39,893 nucleotides of DNA from an uncultured Eubacterium sp. (lineage in GTDB: Bacteria; Bacillota; Clostridia; Peptostreptococcales; Anaerovoracaceae): the NCBI GenBank assembly GCA_937894585.1, contig CALBGO010000110.1, positions 1 through 39,893 on the forward strand. The letters run 5' to 3'. Below are positions 7,373 to 14,930 of this stretch, piece after piece (position 1 is the first letter of the stretch; the number at the start of each line of letters is the position of its first letter). Both the position numbers and the translations under genes were made by a program. The notes below the pieces were generated by a model that was not told the origin of the DNA, did not search any database, and saw only the letters and a list, made by a program, of their open reading frames with translations.

Positions 7373-8323
7373 ATGAGAATTGTTGATATGCATTGTGACA
7401 CTCTGATTGAAGGCTGGAGACACCCGGAGCTTAGCTTTGCGGACGGAGATCTTTCCATTAACCTGAAGCTCTTGAAGGAGCATGGCTGCAAAGCGCAGTT
7501 TTTCGCTATGTGGCTTGCCCGCAAGGAAATGGAAACAATGGATTCCTATGATATTTTAAAGGGAATTTACAGTTACTACAGCAAGGTGATGGAAGAGAAT
7601 AAAGATGTAATTCGTCCCGCTTACAGTGCGGAAGACATCGAAAATAACTGTAAAAACGGGATTTTATCCTCTTTTCTGACAGTAGAAGACGGTGTATTTC
7701 TGGACGGAAAAATCGAGCGTCTGCAGGAAGCCTATGATATGGGTATCCGCTTGATTACACTGATGTGGAACTACGAAAATTCTCTGGGTTTTCCGTGCAG
7801 AGACGATCACGACGAACATATGAAAGGTCTGAAGCCATTCGGTATCGAAACTGTTGAGAAGATGAACGAGCTGGGTATGATTGTCGATGTTTCTCATATG
7901 TCCGAAGGCGGATTTTATGATGTTGCAAAGTACAGCAAAAAACCTTTCGTAGCTTCTCATTCCTGTGCGAGAGCACTGTGCAATCACAGAAGAAATCTGA
8001 CCGATGACCAGCTGAAAACATTGGGAAATGCAGGCGGTGTTGTAGGTATTAATTTTGAACGCTCTTTCCTGAAAGAAGATCTTCCCGGCGCAACTTACGA
8101 AGAAATTATCCGACATCTGCTTTATATGAGGGATAAGGCGGGGATCGATGCAATCGGCTTCGGCTCCGACTTCGACGGTATTGAAACCAACGGCGAGCTG
8201 GTAAATTACGGCGGCTTCACTACACTGCTTGAAAAGCTTGAAAAACACTTTACTTACGATGAAATCGACAAAATTTCCGAAGGTAATGCAATGCGCGTAA
8301 TCCGCGATGTAATCGGGAAATAA
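7373..8323 (+). CDS. Membrane-dipeptidase-like M19 peptidase
   Basis: A zinc dipeptidase of the renal-dipeptidase family (316 aa). This family accepts dipeptides with a C-terminal D-residue, which fits a D-amino-acid neighbourhood. Zinc-binding and catalytic positions are visible: MHCDT (His7, Asp9), TVEDG (Glu105), DVSHMSE, ASHSCARALCNHRRN and FGSDFDG. No signal peptide is present, so it should be cytoplasmic. The ATG at 7373 follows AGGAGG with 8 nt spacing; an in-frame hydrophobic extension to 7313 lies over the promoter region and was rejected. It ends in a strong terminator and appears monocistronic. Confidence 0.92.
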   Translation: MRIVDMHCDTLIEGWRHPELSFADGDLSINLKLLKEHGCKAQFFAMWLARKEMETMDSYDILKGIYSYYSKVMEENKDVIRPAYSAEDIENNCKNGILSSFLTVEDGVFLDGKIERLQEAYDMGIRLITLMWNYENSLGFPCRDDHDEHMKGLKPFGIETVEKMNELGMIVDVSHMSEGGFYDVAKYSKKPFVASHSCARALCNHRRNLTDDQLKTLGNAGGVVGINFERSFLKEDLPGATYEEIIRHLLYMRDKAGIDAIGFGSDFDGIETNGELVNYGGFTTLLEKLEKHFTYDEIDKISEGNAMRVIRDVIGK

Positions 8324-8337
8324 ACAGTTAAAACAAA

Positions 8338-8373
8338 AGAGGCATCGAGCGTTCAGCAGGATGCCTCTTTTTT
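8338..8373 (+). terminator. Intrinsic terminator after the M19 dipeptidase gene
   Basis: The stem AGAGGCATC (8338-8346) / GATGCCTCT (8360-8368) is followed by a run of T. The convergent minus-strand gene ends inside this hairpin: its stop codon is in the loop and its last codons form one arm. Confidence 0.93.
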
Positions 8374-8829
8374 AAGATTAAACATACCGGTCTTAACTTT
8401 TTCGAATTGTTTTGGTGTAACAGCCACAGGATAGTAAATTTCCTGTCTTCCGTCCTGCAAAGTAAAGACGAAACGGGCGCCGACCAAATTATCTTTATAT
8501 GGGTTCAGAATTTTTTTATCGCCGTTTTCCAGATGAATTTCCGTAAGTTCATCAATTTGAAATTTTGGCTGCTTGCCCTTTGAAGGATCTAAATCCGGCA
8601 TAATGACTGTACCGTCTTTGACATCGATACCGGCTCGCAGTACGGATACTAAAATCATGATGCTGATTAAGAAAAATACTGCGAAAATAATGATTGGGAT
8701 CAGCCAGAGGCGGGAACCGCCGCCCAGCTGCATAGCGAGAGAAAATGAGAAGAGTACAATATTCAGTAGCGTAAAACAGATTGCCGTAATCATACCTCTC
8801 ATGTTGACTACAGGAAAATGTGCATTCAT
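8353..8829 (-). CDS. Small membrane protein, two TM helices plus a cytoplasmic beta-rich domain; function unknown
   Basis: Not recognised as a named family. The 158-aa product has two hydrophobic helices (about residues 12-34 and 43-65), then a soluble domain with alternating beta-like segments (AGIDVKDGTVIM, TEIHLENGDKKI, ARFVFTLQDGRQEIYYPV). This architecture resembles bacterial PH-like membrane proteins, but that is inference. The ribosome-binding site AAGGAGATG lies 8 nt before the ATG. Its 3' end overlaps the terminator of the convergent dipeptidase gene. A similar arrangement is seen in the 201-aa protein at 9895-10500. Confidence 0.75.
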   Translation of the reverse strand: MNAHFPVVNMRGMITAICFTLLNIVLFSFSLAMQLGGGSRLWLIPIIIFAVFFLISIMILVSVLRAGIDVKDGTVIMPDLDPSKGKQPKFQIDELTEIHLENGDKKILNPYKDNLVGARFVFTLQDGRQEIYYPVAVTPKQFEKVKTGMFNLKKEASC

Positions 8830-8843
8830 TTTATTTCATCTCC

Positions 8844-8872
8844 TTGATTTTTTAAAGGTTTTCAATTATGAT
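8844..8872 (+). promoter_or_regulatory. Sigma-A-like promoter for the small anchored protein gene
   Basis: TTGATT (8844-8849) and TATGAT (8867-8872) are 17 bp apart, placing the start about 40 bp before the ATG at 8918. Confidence 0.6.
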
Positions 8873-8917
8873 AGAAATTAAATTCCATACAACCTGTAAC
8901 GAAGAAAGGAATACAGA

Positions 8918-9187
8918 ATGTCTATCAAAATTATATTTGGAATTGTTATTATTGCAGCGTCATTTGTTTATATCCTGAAAAGGCCTGATAAGTCCATGAT
9001 GGATTCTCTGATGGAAAAGAAAAATCGTCAGATGCAGGAAGCTTTAGAGCAGACCGAAAGTACAGGGGAAACACCTGCTGAAGCTGCCGGGTCCGCAGAT
9101 GAGCCTGCTGAATTGAGTGCCGCAGATTCTGCCACTGCTGCTGAAGCTGCCCCGACTTCTGAATCCGGCTCCGATTCAGAATCCTGA
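8918..9187 (+). CDS. Small single-pass membrane protein with an acidic Ala/Ser/Glu-rich tail
   Basis: No family is recognised. The 89-aa product has one N-terminal hydrophobic helix (about residues 3-20), a short basic and amphipathic segment (LEKKNRQMQEALEQ-like) and then about 45 residues dominated by Ala, Glu, Ser and Pro that should be disordered. GAAAGGA precedes the ATG and a good sigma-A-like promoter lies upstream. Its 3' end faces the VanX-like gene. The length and composition suggest a structural or regulatory peptide; no function is claimed. Confidence 0.65.
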   Translation: MSIKIIFGIVIIAASFVYILKRPDKSMMDSLMEKKNRQMQEALEQTESTGETPAEAAGSADEPAELSAADSATAAEAAPTSESGSDSES

Positions 9188-9219
9188 CCGGAGCCGAAAC
9201 CCTTATTCTGATGATAATT

Positions 9220-9789
9220 CTAATCAGGAATACTTTCGGAATACTTTACCGGCTTTACATTTCTATCGTAAAAATGCCACCATTCACCGGAATACGGAGT
9301 GAAACCGGCAGCGGCCATGATATCGCGCAGAAATTCTGCATTTTTTCTGGCCTCGCCTGTGGTCTCTTTGCAGTCCAGGCGGGCTTTTTCGGTGAAATCG
9401 TCAAATTCGCTGGGCATTGGAACTTCATTTCCGTTCAAATCCGTTAGGGTCACATCGACGCACTGGCCGTTCATATGAGAATTTTTAAACTTTGTCATGT
9501 TGTTGACATCTGGCGGTCTGGCAACGAAATCATTGTTCGGAAACAAATCCCAGAATCTGCGCTGTGCGCTGACCGGTCGAAAGGCATCCCATACTTTAAT
9601 GCGGAAGCCTTTTTCTTTTGCGGCATTTTTTGCGGCAATCAGCTGTTTGCCCGTATGCCTGTCAATATAACATTCCGATGAAGTATATACCACATTTTTT
9701 GTGAAATTATCTGCTGTAGCGTAGCGCAGATCGATGATGAAGTCGGAGTCCAGGTCGAGAAGACGGACTAAATTTTGTTGTTCTTTCAT
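9220..9789 (-). CDS. VanX-like D-alanyl-D-alanine dipeptidase (M15D)
   Basis: A zinc dipeptidase (189 aa) that cleaves D-Ala-D-Ala. The zinc ligands are in SHMNGQCVDV (His105, Asp112) and GEWWHF (His172, with catalytic Glu169), and the transition-state arginine is in WDAFRPVSAQ. No signal peptide is seen. VanX normally acts with VanH and VanA in glycopeptide resistance, but no ligase, lactate dehydrogenase or VanRS genes are present here. In this setting it more likely degrades D-Ala-D-Ala recovered from cell-wall material, as E. coli DdpX does, feeding the nearby alanine racemase. The ATG has AAGGAGAT upstream (ttaaggagataaatcatatg). Confidence 0.9.
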   Translation of the reverse strand: MKEQQNLVRLLDLDSDFIIDLRYATADNFTKNVVYTSSECYIDRHTGKQLIAAKNAAKEKGFRIKVWDAFRPVSAQRRFWDLFPNNDFVARPPDVNNMTKFKNSHMNGQCVDVTLTDLNGNEVPMPSEFDDFTEKARLDCKETTGEARKNAEFLRDIMAAAGFTPYSGEWWHFYDRNVKPVKYSESIPD

Positions 9790-9894
9790 ATGATTTATCT
9801 CCTTAAAAGCATAAACTCAAAAATATTTAATAAAAACATAAAACCGGAAAAATACAAATCAGAACTATGCGGAAAGACGGTAAAGCCGTAAGAA

Positions 9895-10500
9895 CTAATG
9901 GCTCTGGAACAGTACGATGATAACAGTCAGTGGTGTTGCGCAGTTCATAAACATAACAACTGCCAGAAATCCGTAGGCAATGGCAAGAAATTTCCATTTT
10001 TTTGTATATCCGGGCAGGACCTTAAAAGTTTTCTGTACTTTGATATTTTCGTCTGCTTTCATCATCTTATAAAATTTGTCTATTTGAAGTGCCTGAACGA
10101 TGCCGCCTCTGAAAAACGGCAGGAAGAAATCCGGTGCGTCATCGCTGCTGCCATGCTCTGTCGTGTAGAATTTAACTCCTTTTTTATCAAAAATGGCAGC
10201 TTTTACTGTGGAAAGATCCAGAGTTTTTGTTTTTCGAAGCAGTGTATTGTGATAAGTCAGGGTTTTGCTGTCGTAGGTGCTGTAGCAGAACTTGTGACAG
10301 CGAAACAGGCAGAACAGCAAAGTGAATAATATTAGATACAACACAATGGTCAGAGGAATATTGGTTGCCTCATAAAATTCAGGTATTTTATAAATAATTA
10401 TTTCCGCCATAATGATACACTGAAGCAGTGTATAAAGGAACAGCGTCAGCACAAACGCCTGTTTTGCGATGTGGGTATAACGGTATTGGATTTTATTCAT
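9895..10500 (-). CDS. Membrane protein of unknown function downstream of a sigma-54-like promoter
   Basis: The 201-aa product is not recognised. It has two N-terminal TM helices (about residues 14-35 and 46-66), a central soluble domain rich in beta-like segments (KTLTYHNTLLRKTKTLDLSTV; KKGVKFYTTE) and a third hydrophobic stretch near the C terminus (about 170-195). The middle part has the feel of a PH-like domain, and the overall plan resembles the 158-aa protein at 8353-8829; both points are inference. The sigma-54-like promoter 47-62 bp upstream makes it a candidate uncharacterised member of the regulon. It is divergent from the spmAB operon and shares its intergenic region. Confidence 0.75.
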   Translation of the reverse strand: MNKIQYRYTHIAKQAFVLTLFLYTLLQCIIMAEIIIYKIPEFYEATNIPLTIVLYLILFTLLFCLFRCHKFCYSTYDSKTLTYHNTLLRKTKTLDLSTVKAAIFDKKGVKFYTTEHGSSDDAPDFFLPFFRGGIVQALQIDKFYKMMKADENIKVQKTFKVLPGYTKKWKFLAIAYGFLAVVMFMNCATPLTVIIVLFQSH

Positions 10501-10546
10501 ATTTAAATTGATCTCCTTTTATGATAATGCAGCTACCATATATTAA

Positions 10547-10562
10547 AGCAAAAAATATGCCT
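10547..10562 (-). promoter_or_regulatory. Candidate sigma-54 promoter for the 201-aa membrane protein gene
   Basis: On the minus strand the site reads AGGCATATTTTTTGCT. GGCA and TTGCT match, with GG and GC 12 nt apart. It is placed 47-62 bp upstream of the ATG at 10500. Confidence 0.7.
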
Positions 10563-10698
10563 GAAAACAACCTTGTTTTTTTGCGGCGTTCTATCAAAAA
10601 TTCCTAAAAACAGGAATAGTAGTTCTGATTTTAGGAAAAAATAAAAGACTTTTTCACAAAATCAACAAAAATTATACAAAATTCAGCCATTTTATTAT

Positions 10699-10714
10699 TG
10701 GCATAATGTTTGCT
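10699..10714 (+). promoter_or_regulatory. Candidate sigma-54 promoter for the spmA-spmB operon
   Basis: TGGCATAATGTTTGCT matches TGGCA and TTGCT with exact 12-nt GG-GC spacing. It lies 130 bp before the spmA start, leaving a leader of about 115 nt. No consensus sigma-A promoter was seen in this interval. Confidence 0.8.
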
Positions 10715-10843
10715 AAAACCAATAATGCGTTTAATTTTTAATGTATTCTTCGAGGGAAGAATGTTGTATGGTTCGTGAATTGAACCGACACATATTTTGC
10801 GCAATTATCAAAATCAAATTTATTTGAAGGAGGAAATGAAATT

Positions 10844-11560
10844 ATGATGAATTATCTCTGGGCGGCATTTGTTGTTATCGCAGTTGTCGCTGCCGGCTTC
10901 ACCGGTAATATGCAGGCAACTTTGGACAACCTGTTCAAATTTGCCGAAGAAGCAGTAAATATTGCAATCGGCTTAATCGGTATTATGGCATTCTTCTGCG
11001 GACTGATGAGAGTTATGCAGGAGGCAGGTCTCTGCGAAAAGCTAGGTAAGGCTATCTCTCCGGTTATGAGACTGTTATTCCCGGAAGTTCCCGCTGACCA
11101 CCCTGCAAACTCCGCAATGGCTCTGTACTTTGCGGCAAACATTTTAGGTATCGGTAATGCGGCAACTCCTTTTGGTATTAAGGCCATGCAGGAATTACAG
11201 ACACTGAACAAGACTAAGAATATCGCGACAGACGCACAGGTAATGCTGCTTGCTGTTGCCACTACTTCCATCACACTGATTCCGGTAACTGCAATTGCAT
11301 ATCGTGCACAAGTACAAACTGCTGGCGCTGCAGAAATTATCGTACCGGTTATCATTGCAACCACGATTTCCACTGTTACAGGTATTTTCTTCACGATTGT
11401 ATTTGGAAAAATGAAGAGATTTAAGTACGATGTAATCATCGAGAAGGAAATTGCAGCAGGTACTATTGAAATCAATGAAGATTATATCGGAAATGACCCA
11501 ATCGTTCTGCCGGAAAACTATAAATCCAAAAATGCAGTAGATGAAAAGGTTTCATGGTAA
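10844..11560 (+). CDS. spmA: SpmA-like nucleoside-recognition (Gate) domain membrane protein
   Basis: A polytopic membrane protein (238 aa) of the SpmA family. The characteristic segment ANILGIGNAATPFGIKAMQELQ lies near residues 96-117, flanked by hydrophobic helices, and the C terminus is a charged tail of about 45 residues. In Bacillus subtilis SpmA and SpmB affect spore core dehydration. Related Gate-domain pairs (YjiG/YjiH of E. coli) sit beside the peptidase gene iadA, so a transport role linked to peptides is possible. Here the pair precedes an LD-carboxypeptidase and lysA and follows a sigma-54-like promoter rather than a dacB gene. I infer a role in moving a peptide or amino acid, with low certainty. 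The ribosome-binding site is AAGGAGG. Confidence 0.88.
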   Translation: MMNYLWAAFVVIAVVAAGFTGNMQATLDNLFKFAEEAVNIAIGLIGIMAFFCGLMRVMQEAGLCEKLGKAISPVMRLLFPEVPADHPANSAMALYFAANILGIGNAATPFGIKAMQELQTLNKTKNIATDAQVMLLAVATTSITLIPVTAIAYRAQVQTAGAAEIIVPVIIATTISTVTGIFFTIVFGKMKRFKYDVIIEKEIAAGTIEINEDYIGNDPIVLPENYKSKNAVDEKVSW

Positions 11561-11572
11561 GGAGGTAAGAAC

Positions 11573-12106
11573 ATGACAGCAGTATTAGAAGCGATATCCG
11601 TATGGGCGATTCCTGTAGTAATCGCTGCGGTTTCTTTGTATGCAATTTGTAAAAAAGTTCCTGTATATTCTGTATTTACAGAAGGTGCAAAAGAAGGTTT
11701 TTCCACAGCAATTATGATTATTCCGTATCTGGTGGCTATGCTTTGCGCAATCGGTATGCTGAGAGCTTCCGGTGCACTGGACTGGTTCTGTAACTTAATT
11801 GCACCAATCACAAACCTGATTGACCTGCCATCCGAAGTGCTGCCGATGGGTATTATGAGATCCTTCTCCGGCGGCGGTGCAGAAGGTATGATGGCAGAGC
11901 TTTTGAAAACTTATGGTACACAGTCTCAGATCGGCAGAATCGCATCTGTTGCACTGGGTTCCACAGAAACTACATTCTATATTGTAGCAGTTTACTACGG
12001 GGCAATCGGTGTAACCAATGCAAGACAGTCTATTGCAGCAGGTCTGCTGGGCGACCTGGCATCTCTGATTGCAGCAACTGTAATTGTAAATGTTATGTGG
12101 TTCTAA
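11573..12106 (+). CDS. spmB: SpmB-like nucleoside-recognition (Gate) domain membrane protein
   Basis: Partner of the SpmA-like protein, 177 aa with several TM helices. The family signature GSTETTFYIVAVYYGAIGVTNARQS is complete near residues 128-152, and MRSFSGGGAEGMM precedes it. It starts 12 nt after spmA with AAGGAGG at good spacing, so it is in the same transcript. As with spmA, sporulation is the classical association, but the flanking genes are for peptide and diaminopimelate metabolism and no sporulation gene is visible nearby. Confidence 0.88.
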   Translation: MTAVLEAISVWAIPVVIAAVSLYAICKKVPVYSVFTEGAKEGFSTAIMIIPYLVAMLCAIGMLRASGALDWFCNLIAPITNLIDLPSEVLPMGIMRSFSGGGAEGMMAELLKTYGTQSQIGRIASVALGSTETTFYIVAVYYGAIGVTNARQSIAAGLLGDLASLIAATVIVNVMWF

Positions 12107-12136
12107 TCTGAATAGAAGCATTATAATTGTATATAT

Positions 12137-12173
12137 CGGCTGGCGAAAGATCCTTTGTGACTTTCGTCAGTTG
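12137..12173 (+). terminator. Intercistronic hairpin after spmB
   Basis: CTGGCGAAAG (12140-12149) and CTTTCGTCAG (12161-12170) form a 10-bp stem with one G-U pair, extendable by three further pairs with wobbles. It is followed by TTGGTTTATAG, only moderately T-rich. It may be a partial terminator or a processing stem that lowers expression of the genes downstream. Confidence 0.5.
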
Positions 12174-12220
12174 GTTTATAGAAAAGTAATTGATTTTTGA
12201 AGAAAAGGGAAGGCGAATAT

Positions 12221-13141
12221 ATGAAATTTCCAAAGAAACTAAAAAAAGGCGATACTGTAGGTCTGATCTGCACCAGCTCTGCAGTGAAGACAGAGAGAGT
12301 CACTGAATGTGCGGCAGTGATGGAACAACTGGGTTACAAGGTAAAACTTGCAGATAACTTGGATGTGAACTACGGCGGCTATATGGCGGGCACAGGTGAG
12401 GTCCGCGGTCAGTGGGTGAACAAAATGTTTGCAGACCCTGAAGTTGATGCGATTTTCTGTATCAGAGGCGGCGACGGCAGCAGCAGAACCATGGAATATC
12501 TGGATTATGATTTAATCCGCAGGAATCCGAAAATTTTTGTTGGTTTCAGCGATGTCACCAATTATCATCTGGCGCTTACAAAATACTGCGGACTGGTGAC
12601 TTTTCACGGTCCTATGGTATCCTCCAACATTGTTGACAGCTTTGACGAAGAGACAAAGGCTTCGCTTTATGAGACAATTAACGGAGACGGCGAAATAGAA
12701 TTCAAGAACCCGAAGGGTTATGAGATTGGTGTTCTTAAAGAGGGAAAAGCAGCCGGAAAATTAATCGGCGGAAATCTCTCTCTGCTTTCGGCAAGCATTG
12801 GCACACCGTATGAGCTGGATACAAAGGACAGCATTCTGTTTATCGAAGAAGTGTGCGAACCGATGAGCAAAATTGAAAAATGGGCTTATCACCTGCGCAA
12901 TGCGGGCAAGCTGAAAGAATGCAAAGGTATTATTCTGGGACAGTTTACCGATGTGACGAATGAAAACTGCCCTGAATACGATGAAATCGCTTGTCTCACA
13001 GATATATTCGAAGGTTTGGACATTCCGGTTATGTATAATATTCAGGCAGGTCACGGAGAGTACAATATGACTCTTCCAATGGGCGCAAAATGTACTATGG
13101 ATACAAAAACGAAAAAAATTACTTTTGAAGTCGAAAGATAA
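12221..13141 (+). CDS. LD-carboxypeptidase, S66 family (LdcA-like)
   Basis: A cytoplasmic serine peptidase (306 aa) that removes the terminal D-alanine from murein tetrapeptides, or a related microcin-immunity-type enzyme. The nucleophile is Ser110 in VGFSDVT, preceded by the CIRGGDGS segment. The Glu and His of the triad are in IEEVCEPMSKIE and QAGHGEYNMTLPMG. It has no signal peptide, as in the recycling enzymes. The ATG at 12221 was chosen over an upstream TTG at 12197 because of the AAGG site before it and the family-like start MKFPKKLKKGDTVGLI. It leads directly into lysA, which suggests handling of diaminopimelate-containing peptides. Confidence 0.9.
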   Translation: MKFPKKLKKGDTVGLICTSSAVKTERVTECAAVMEQLGYKVKLADNLDVNYGGYMAGTGEVRGQWVNKMFADPEVDAIFCIRGGDGSSRTMEYLDYDLIRRNPKIFVGFSDVTNYHLALTKYCGLVTFHGPMVSSNIVDSFDEETKASLYETINGDGEIEFKNPKGYEIGVLKEGKAAGKLIGGNLSLLSASIGTPYELDTKDSILFIEEVCEPMSKIEKWAYHLRNAGKLKECKGIILGQFTDVTNENCPEYDEIACLTDIFEGLDIPVMYNIQAGHGEYNMTLPMGAKCTMDTKTKKITFEVER

Positions 13142-13157
13142 GGAGACTGAGGGGAAA

Positions 13158-14438
13158 ATGGTTAAAGAAATCAAGGACAATACGCTGTATTTTGACGGAT
13201 GCAATACTGTGGAACTTGCCGAAAAGTACGGTACACCGCTTTATGTATATTCTGAAAGCGACCTTCACAGCAGAATCGCGCAGATTAAGAAAGATTTTAC
13301 GGAAAAATATCCAAATACAAGAGCTGCTTATGCAGCAAAGGCTTTTTTCCCTCTGGCAATGGCAAAATTCATTGAAGAGGAAGGCCTGTGCGTAGACGTG
13401 GTTTCCGGCGGAGAACTTTACACTGCAATGAAAGCCGGCTTTCCTGCAGAAAGAATTGAATTCAACGGCAACAATAAGACTGTCTCCGAGCTGGAAATGG
13501 CAGTAGAGTACGGTATCGGCAGAATTATTGTAGACAGCCTGCAGGAGGTTTCACTGCTGGAAAAAATCTGCGAAGAAAAGAAAAAGACTGTGAAGATTCT
13601 GTTCCGTATTACACCGGGCGTAAAGAGCAGCAGCCACGACTATATCGTAACAGGAAAAAAGGATTCCAAGTTTGGTATTCCTCTTGACGACGATGTTGTA
13701 ATGCCGCAGATTAAAGCAGCCATTGATTCTCCTTATATTGAGTTTTACGGTCTGCATTTCCATGTAGGTTCACAGCTGTTTGATAACGATTCTCACCTGC
13801 AGGCGCTGGATATTACGCTGAATCTGGTGACAAAGATCAGAGAAGCTTACGGCTGCGAAGTAAAGGAACTCAATGTGGGCGGTGGTTTCGGCGTAACTTA
13901 TGTGGACGAAAAGAGACCGACTTATGCTTACTTTATGGATCCGATTATGGAAAAAATCGAGAAGTATTACGGAGAGCTGAATCTGGAAAGACCGGCTGTT
14001 GTTATTGAACCGGGCAGAAGCATTGCGGCAGAAGCGGGCATCACCCTTTATACTGTCGGCAGCATTAAGGATATCAGAGATGTACGCAAGTATGTTTCCG
14101 TTGACGGCGGTATGACAGACAATATCCGTCCGGCGCTGTATCAGGCTGAATATGACGGCGTAATCGCAAACAAAGCGGCAGATGCAAAGGAAGAAGTCGT
14201 AACAGTCTGCGGAAAGTGCTGTGAATCCGGTGATATCTTGATTAAAGACTTAAAGATTGCAAAACCGGAAAGAGGAGACATCTTTGCGATTTTCTCCACC
14301 GGCGCATACGGATATACCATGGCAAGCAACTATAACAAGAACCTGACTCCAGGCGTTGTTTTTGTAAATCAGGGAGAGTCTCGTATGGTTGTAAAACCGC
14401 AGACTTACGAGGACCTGCTGAGAAACGAAGTTCTGTAA
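13158..14438 (+). CDS. lysA: Diaminopimelate decarboxylase
   Basis: A fold-type III PLP enzyme (426 aa) that converts meso-diaminopimelate to L-lysine and CO2. The Schiff-base lysine is in AYAAKAF (Lys61), the phosphate-binding glycines are in LNVGGGFGVTY, EPGRSIAAEAG follows, and the substrate cysteine region CGKCCESGDIL and YGYTMASNYN are near the C terminus. The ATG at 13158 is preceded by GAGGGG and AGGAG; an extension to 13125 would overlap the S66 gene and was rejected. The strong hairpin at 14451-14486 ends this transcript. It sits next to the S66 peptidase, so diaminopimelate freed from cell-wall peptides could be turned into lysine here as well as in biosynthesis. Confidence 0.95.
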   Translation: MVKEIKDNTLYFDGCNTVELAEKYGTPLYVYSESDLHSRIAQIKKDFTEKYPNTRAAYAAKAFFPLAMAKFIEEEGLCVDVVSGGELYTAMKAGFPAERIEFNGNNKTVSELEMAVEYGIGRIIVDSLQEVSLLEKICEEKKKTVKILFRITPGVKSSSHDYIVTGKKDSKFGIPLDDDVVMPQIKAAIDSPYIEFYGLHFHVGSQLFDNDSHLQALDITLNLVTKIREAYGCEVKELNVGGGFGVTYVDEKRPTYAYFMDPIMEKIEKYYGELNLERPAVVIEPGRSIAAEAGITLYTVGSIKDIRDVRKYVSVDGGMTDNIRPALYQAEYDGVIANKAADAKEEVVTVCGKCCESGDILIKDLKIAKPERGDIFAIFSTGAYGYTMASNYNKNLTPGVVFVNQGESRMVVKPQTYEDLLRNEVL

Positions 14439-14450
14439 GAGTTTGAAAAG

Positions 14451-14486
14451 AAAAGGCGCAGCCTGAATTTTCAGGTTGTGTCTTTT
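14451..14486 (+). terminator. Intrinsic terminator after lysA
   Basis: A 16-bp stem with three G-U pairs (14451-14466 and 14471-14486) and a 4-nt loop ends in CTTTT. It separates the spmAB-lysA group from the zinc-ribbon-dapF-dppA group. Confidence 0.8.
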
Positions 14487-14539
14487 GGCATATGCGGATA
14501 GATAGCCATAGAAGCATTATAGAGGCAAGGAGGTGCGGC

Positions 14540-14929
14540 ATGGCAGGTTTTACCAAAGCAGACAGCAGCGCGTACAGCATTCCGGGGTCTTTTGCGAAGA
14601 AGAACCTTAAAAAATGCCCGTTCTGCGGGCAGGAAAATCCTGAATGGCTTGTTAGGGAGGAATGGAAGCTGCTGGGAAGTTATTATCATTTTAAATGCCC
14701 TTCCTGCGGCAGTGTTTTGCGTGCTGCCAAAGACGATGTAACGGGAATGTCCTTTACAACCCATACCTTTGCCGGGCAGATGAAAAAGTACAAAGGAAAA
14801 GAAAATAAAGTCATTTACATTCAGGTGGAAAAAGTCAGTCTTGATAAAGAATATGAGCGGTTTCGCTATTTAAACGGGCAGGAGTTGACCCTGGATGAAC
14901 TGAAGAAATTGATGAAAGAGGCGGAATAA
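14540..14929 (+). CDS. Zinc-ribbon protein of unknown function in the dapF-dppA operon
   Basis: The 129-aa product is not recognised. Two CPxCG knuckles (CPFCGQENPEW near residue 28 and CPSCGSVLR near residue 54) form an evident zinc ribbon. A basic linker and a charged, probably helical C-terminal part follow (QELTLDELKKLMKEAE). The ATG at 14540 has AAGGAGG 8 nt upstream; an in-frame start at 14492 overlies the lysA terminator region and lacks such a site. The stop is 1 nt before the dapF start, so translation is tightly coupled. Zinc ribbons usually bind nucleic acid or scaffold proteins; a link to diaminopimelate metabolism is only positional. Confidence 0.8.
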   Translation: MAGFTKADSSAYSIPGSFAKKNLKKCPFCGQENPEWLVREEWKLLGSYYHFKCPSCGSVLRAAKDDVTGMSFTTHTFAGQMKKYKGKENKVIYIQVEKVSLDKEYERFRYLNGQELTLDELKKLMKEAE

Positions 14930-14930
14930 T

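Larger units (their letters stand above)
10501..10843. promoter_or_regulatory. Divergent regulatory region with two sigma-54-like promoters and a central inverted repeat
   Basis: No gene is seen in these 343 bp. A minus-strand promoter (10562-10547, AGGCATATTTTTTGCT) and a plus-strand promoter (10699-10714) face away from each other. Between them lies a perfect 9-bp inverted repeat, TTCCTAAAA (10601-10609) and TTTTAGGAA (10629-10637), with an inner TTCCT-N6-AGGAA. The repeat lies about 60-100 bp upstream of the plus-strand -24 element, the usual place for an activator enhancer site. The remaining DNA is AT-rich, which would favour bending. Confidence 0.7.

Noticed and set aside
9220..9789. 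Glycopeptide-resistance cluster because of the VanX-like gene
   Set aside because: No VanH, VanA/B ligase, VanY or VanRS gene is in the window, and the surrounding peptidases give a simpler explanation.
14487..14502. TGGCATATGCGGATAG as a sigma-54 promoter for the zinc-ribbon-dapF-dppA operon
   Set aside because: It has TGGCAT but no TTGC or GC at the -12 position.
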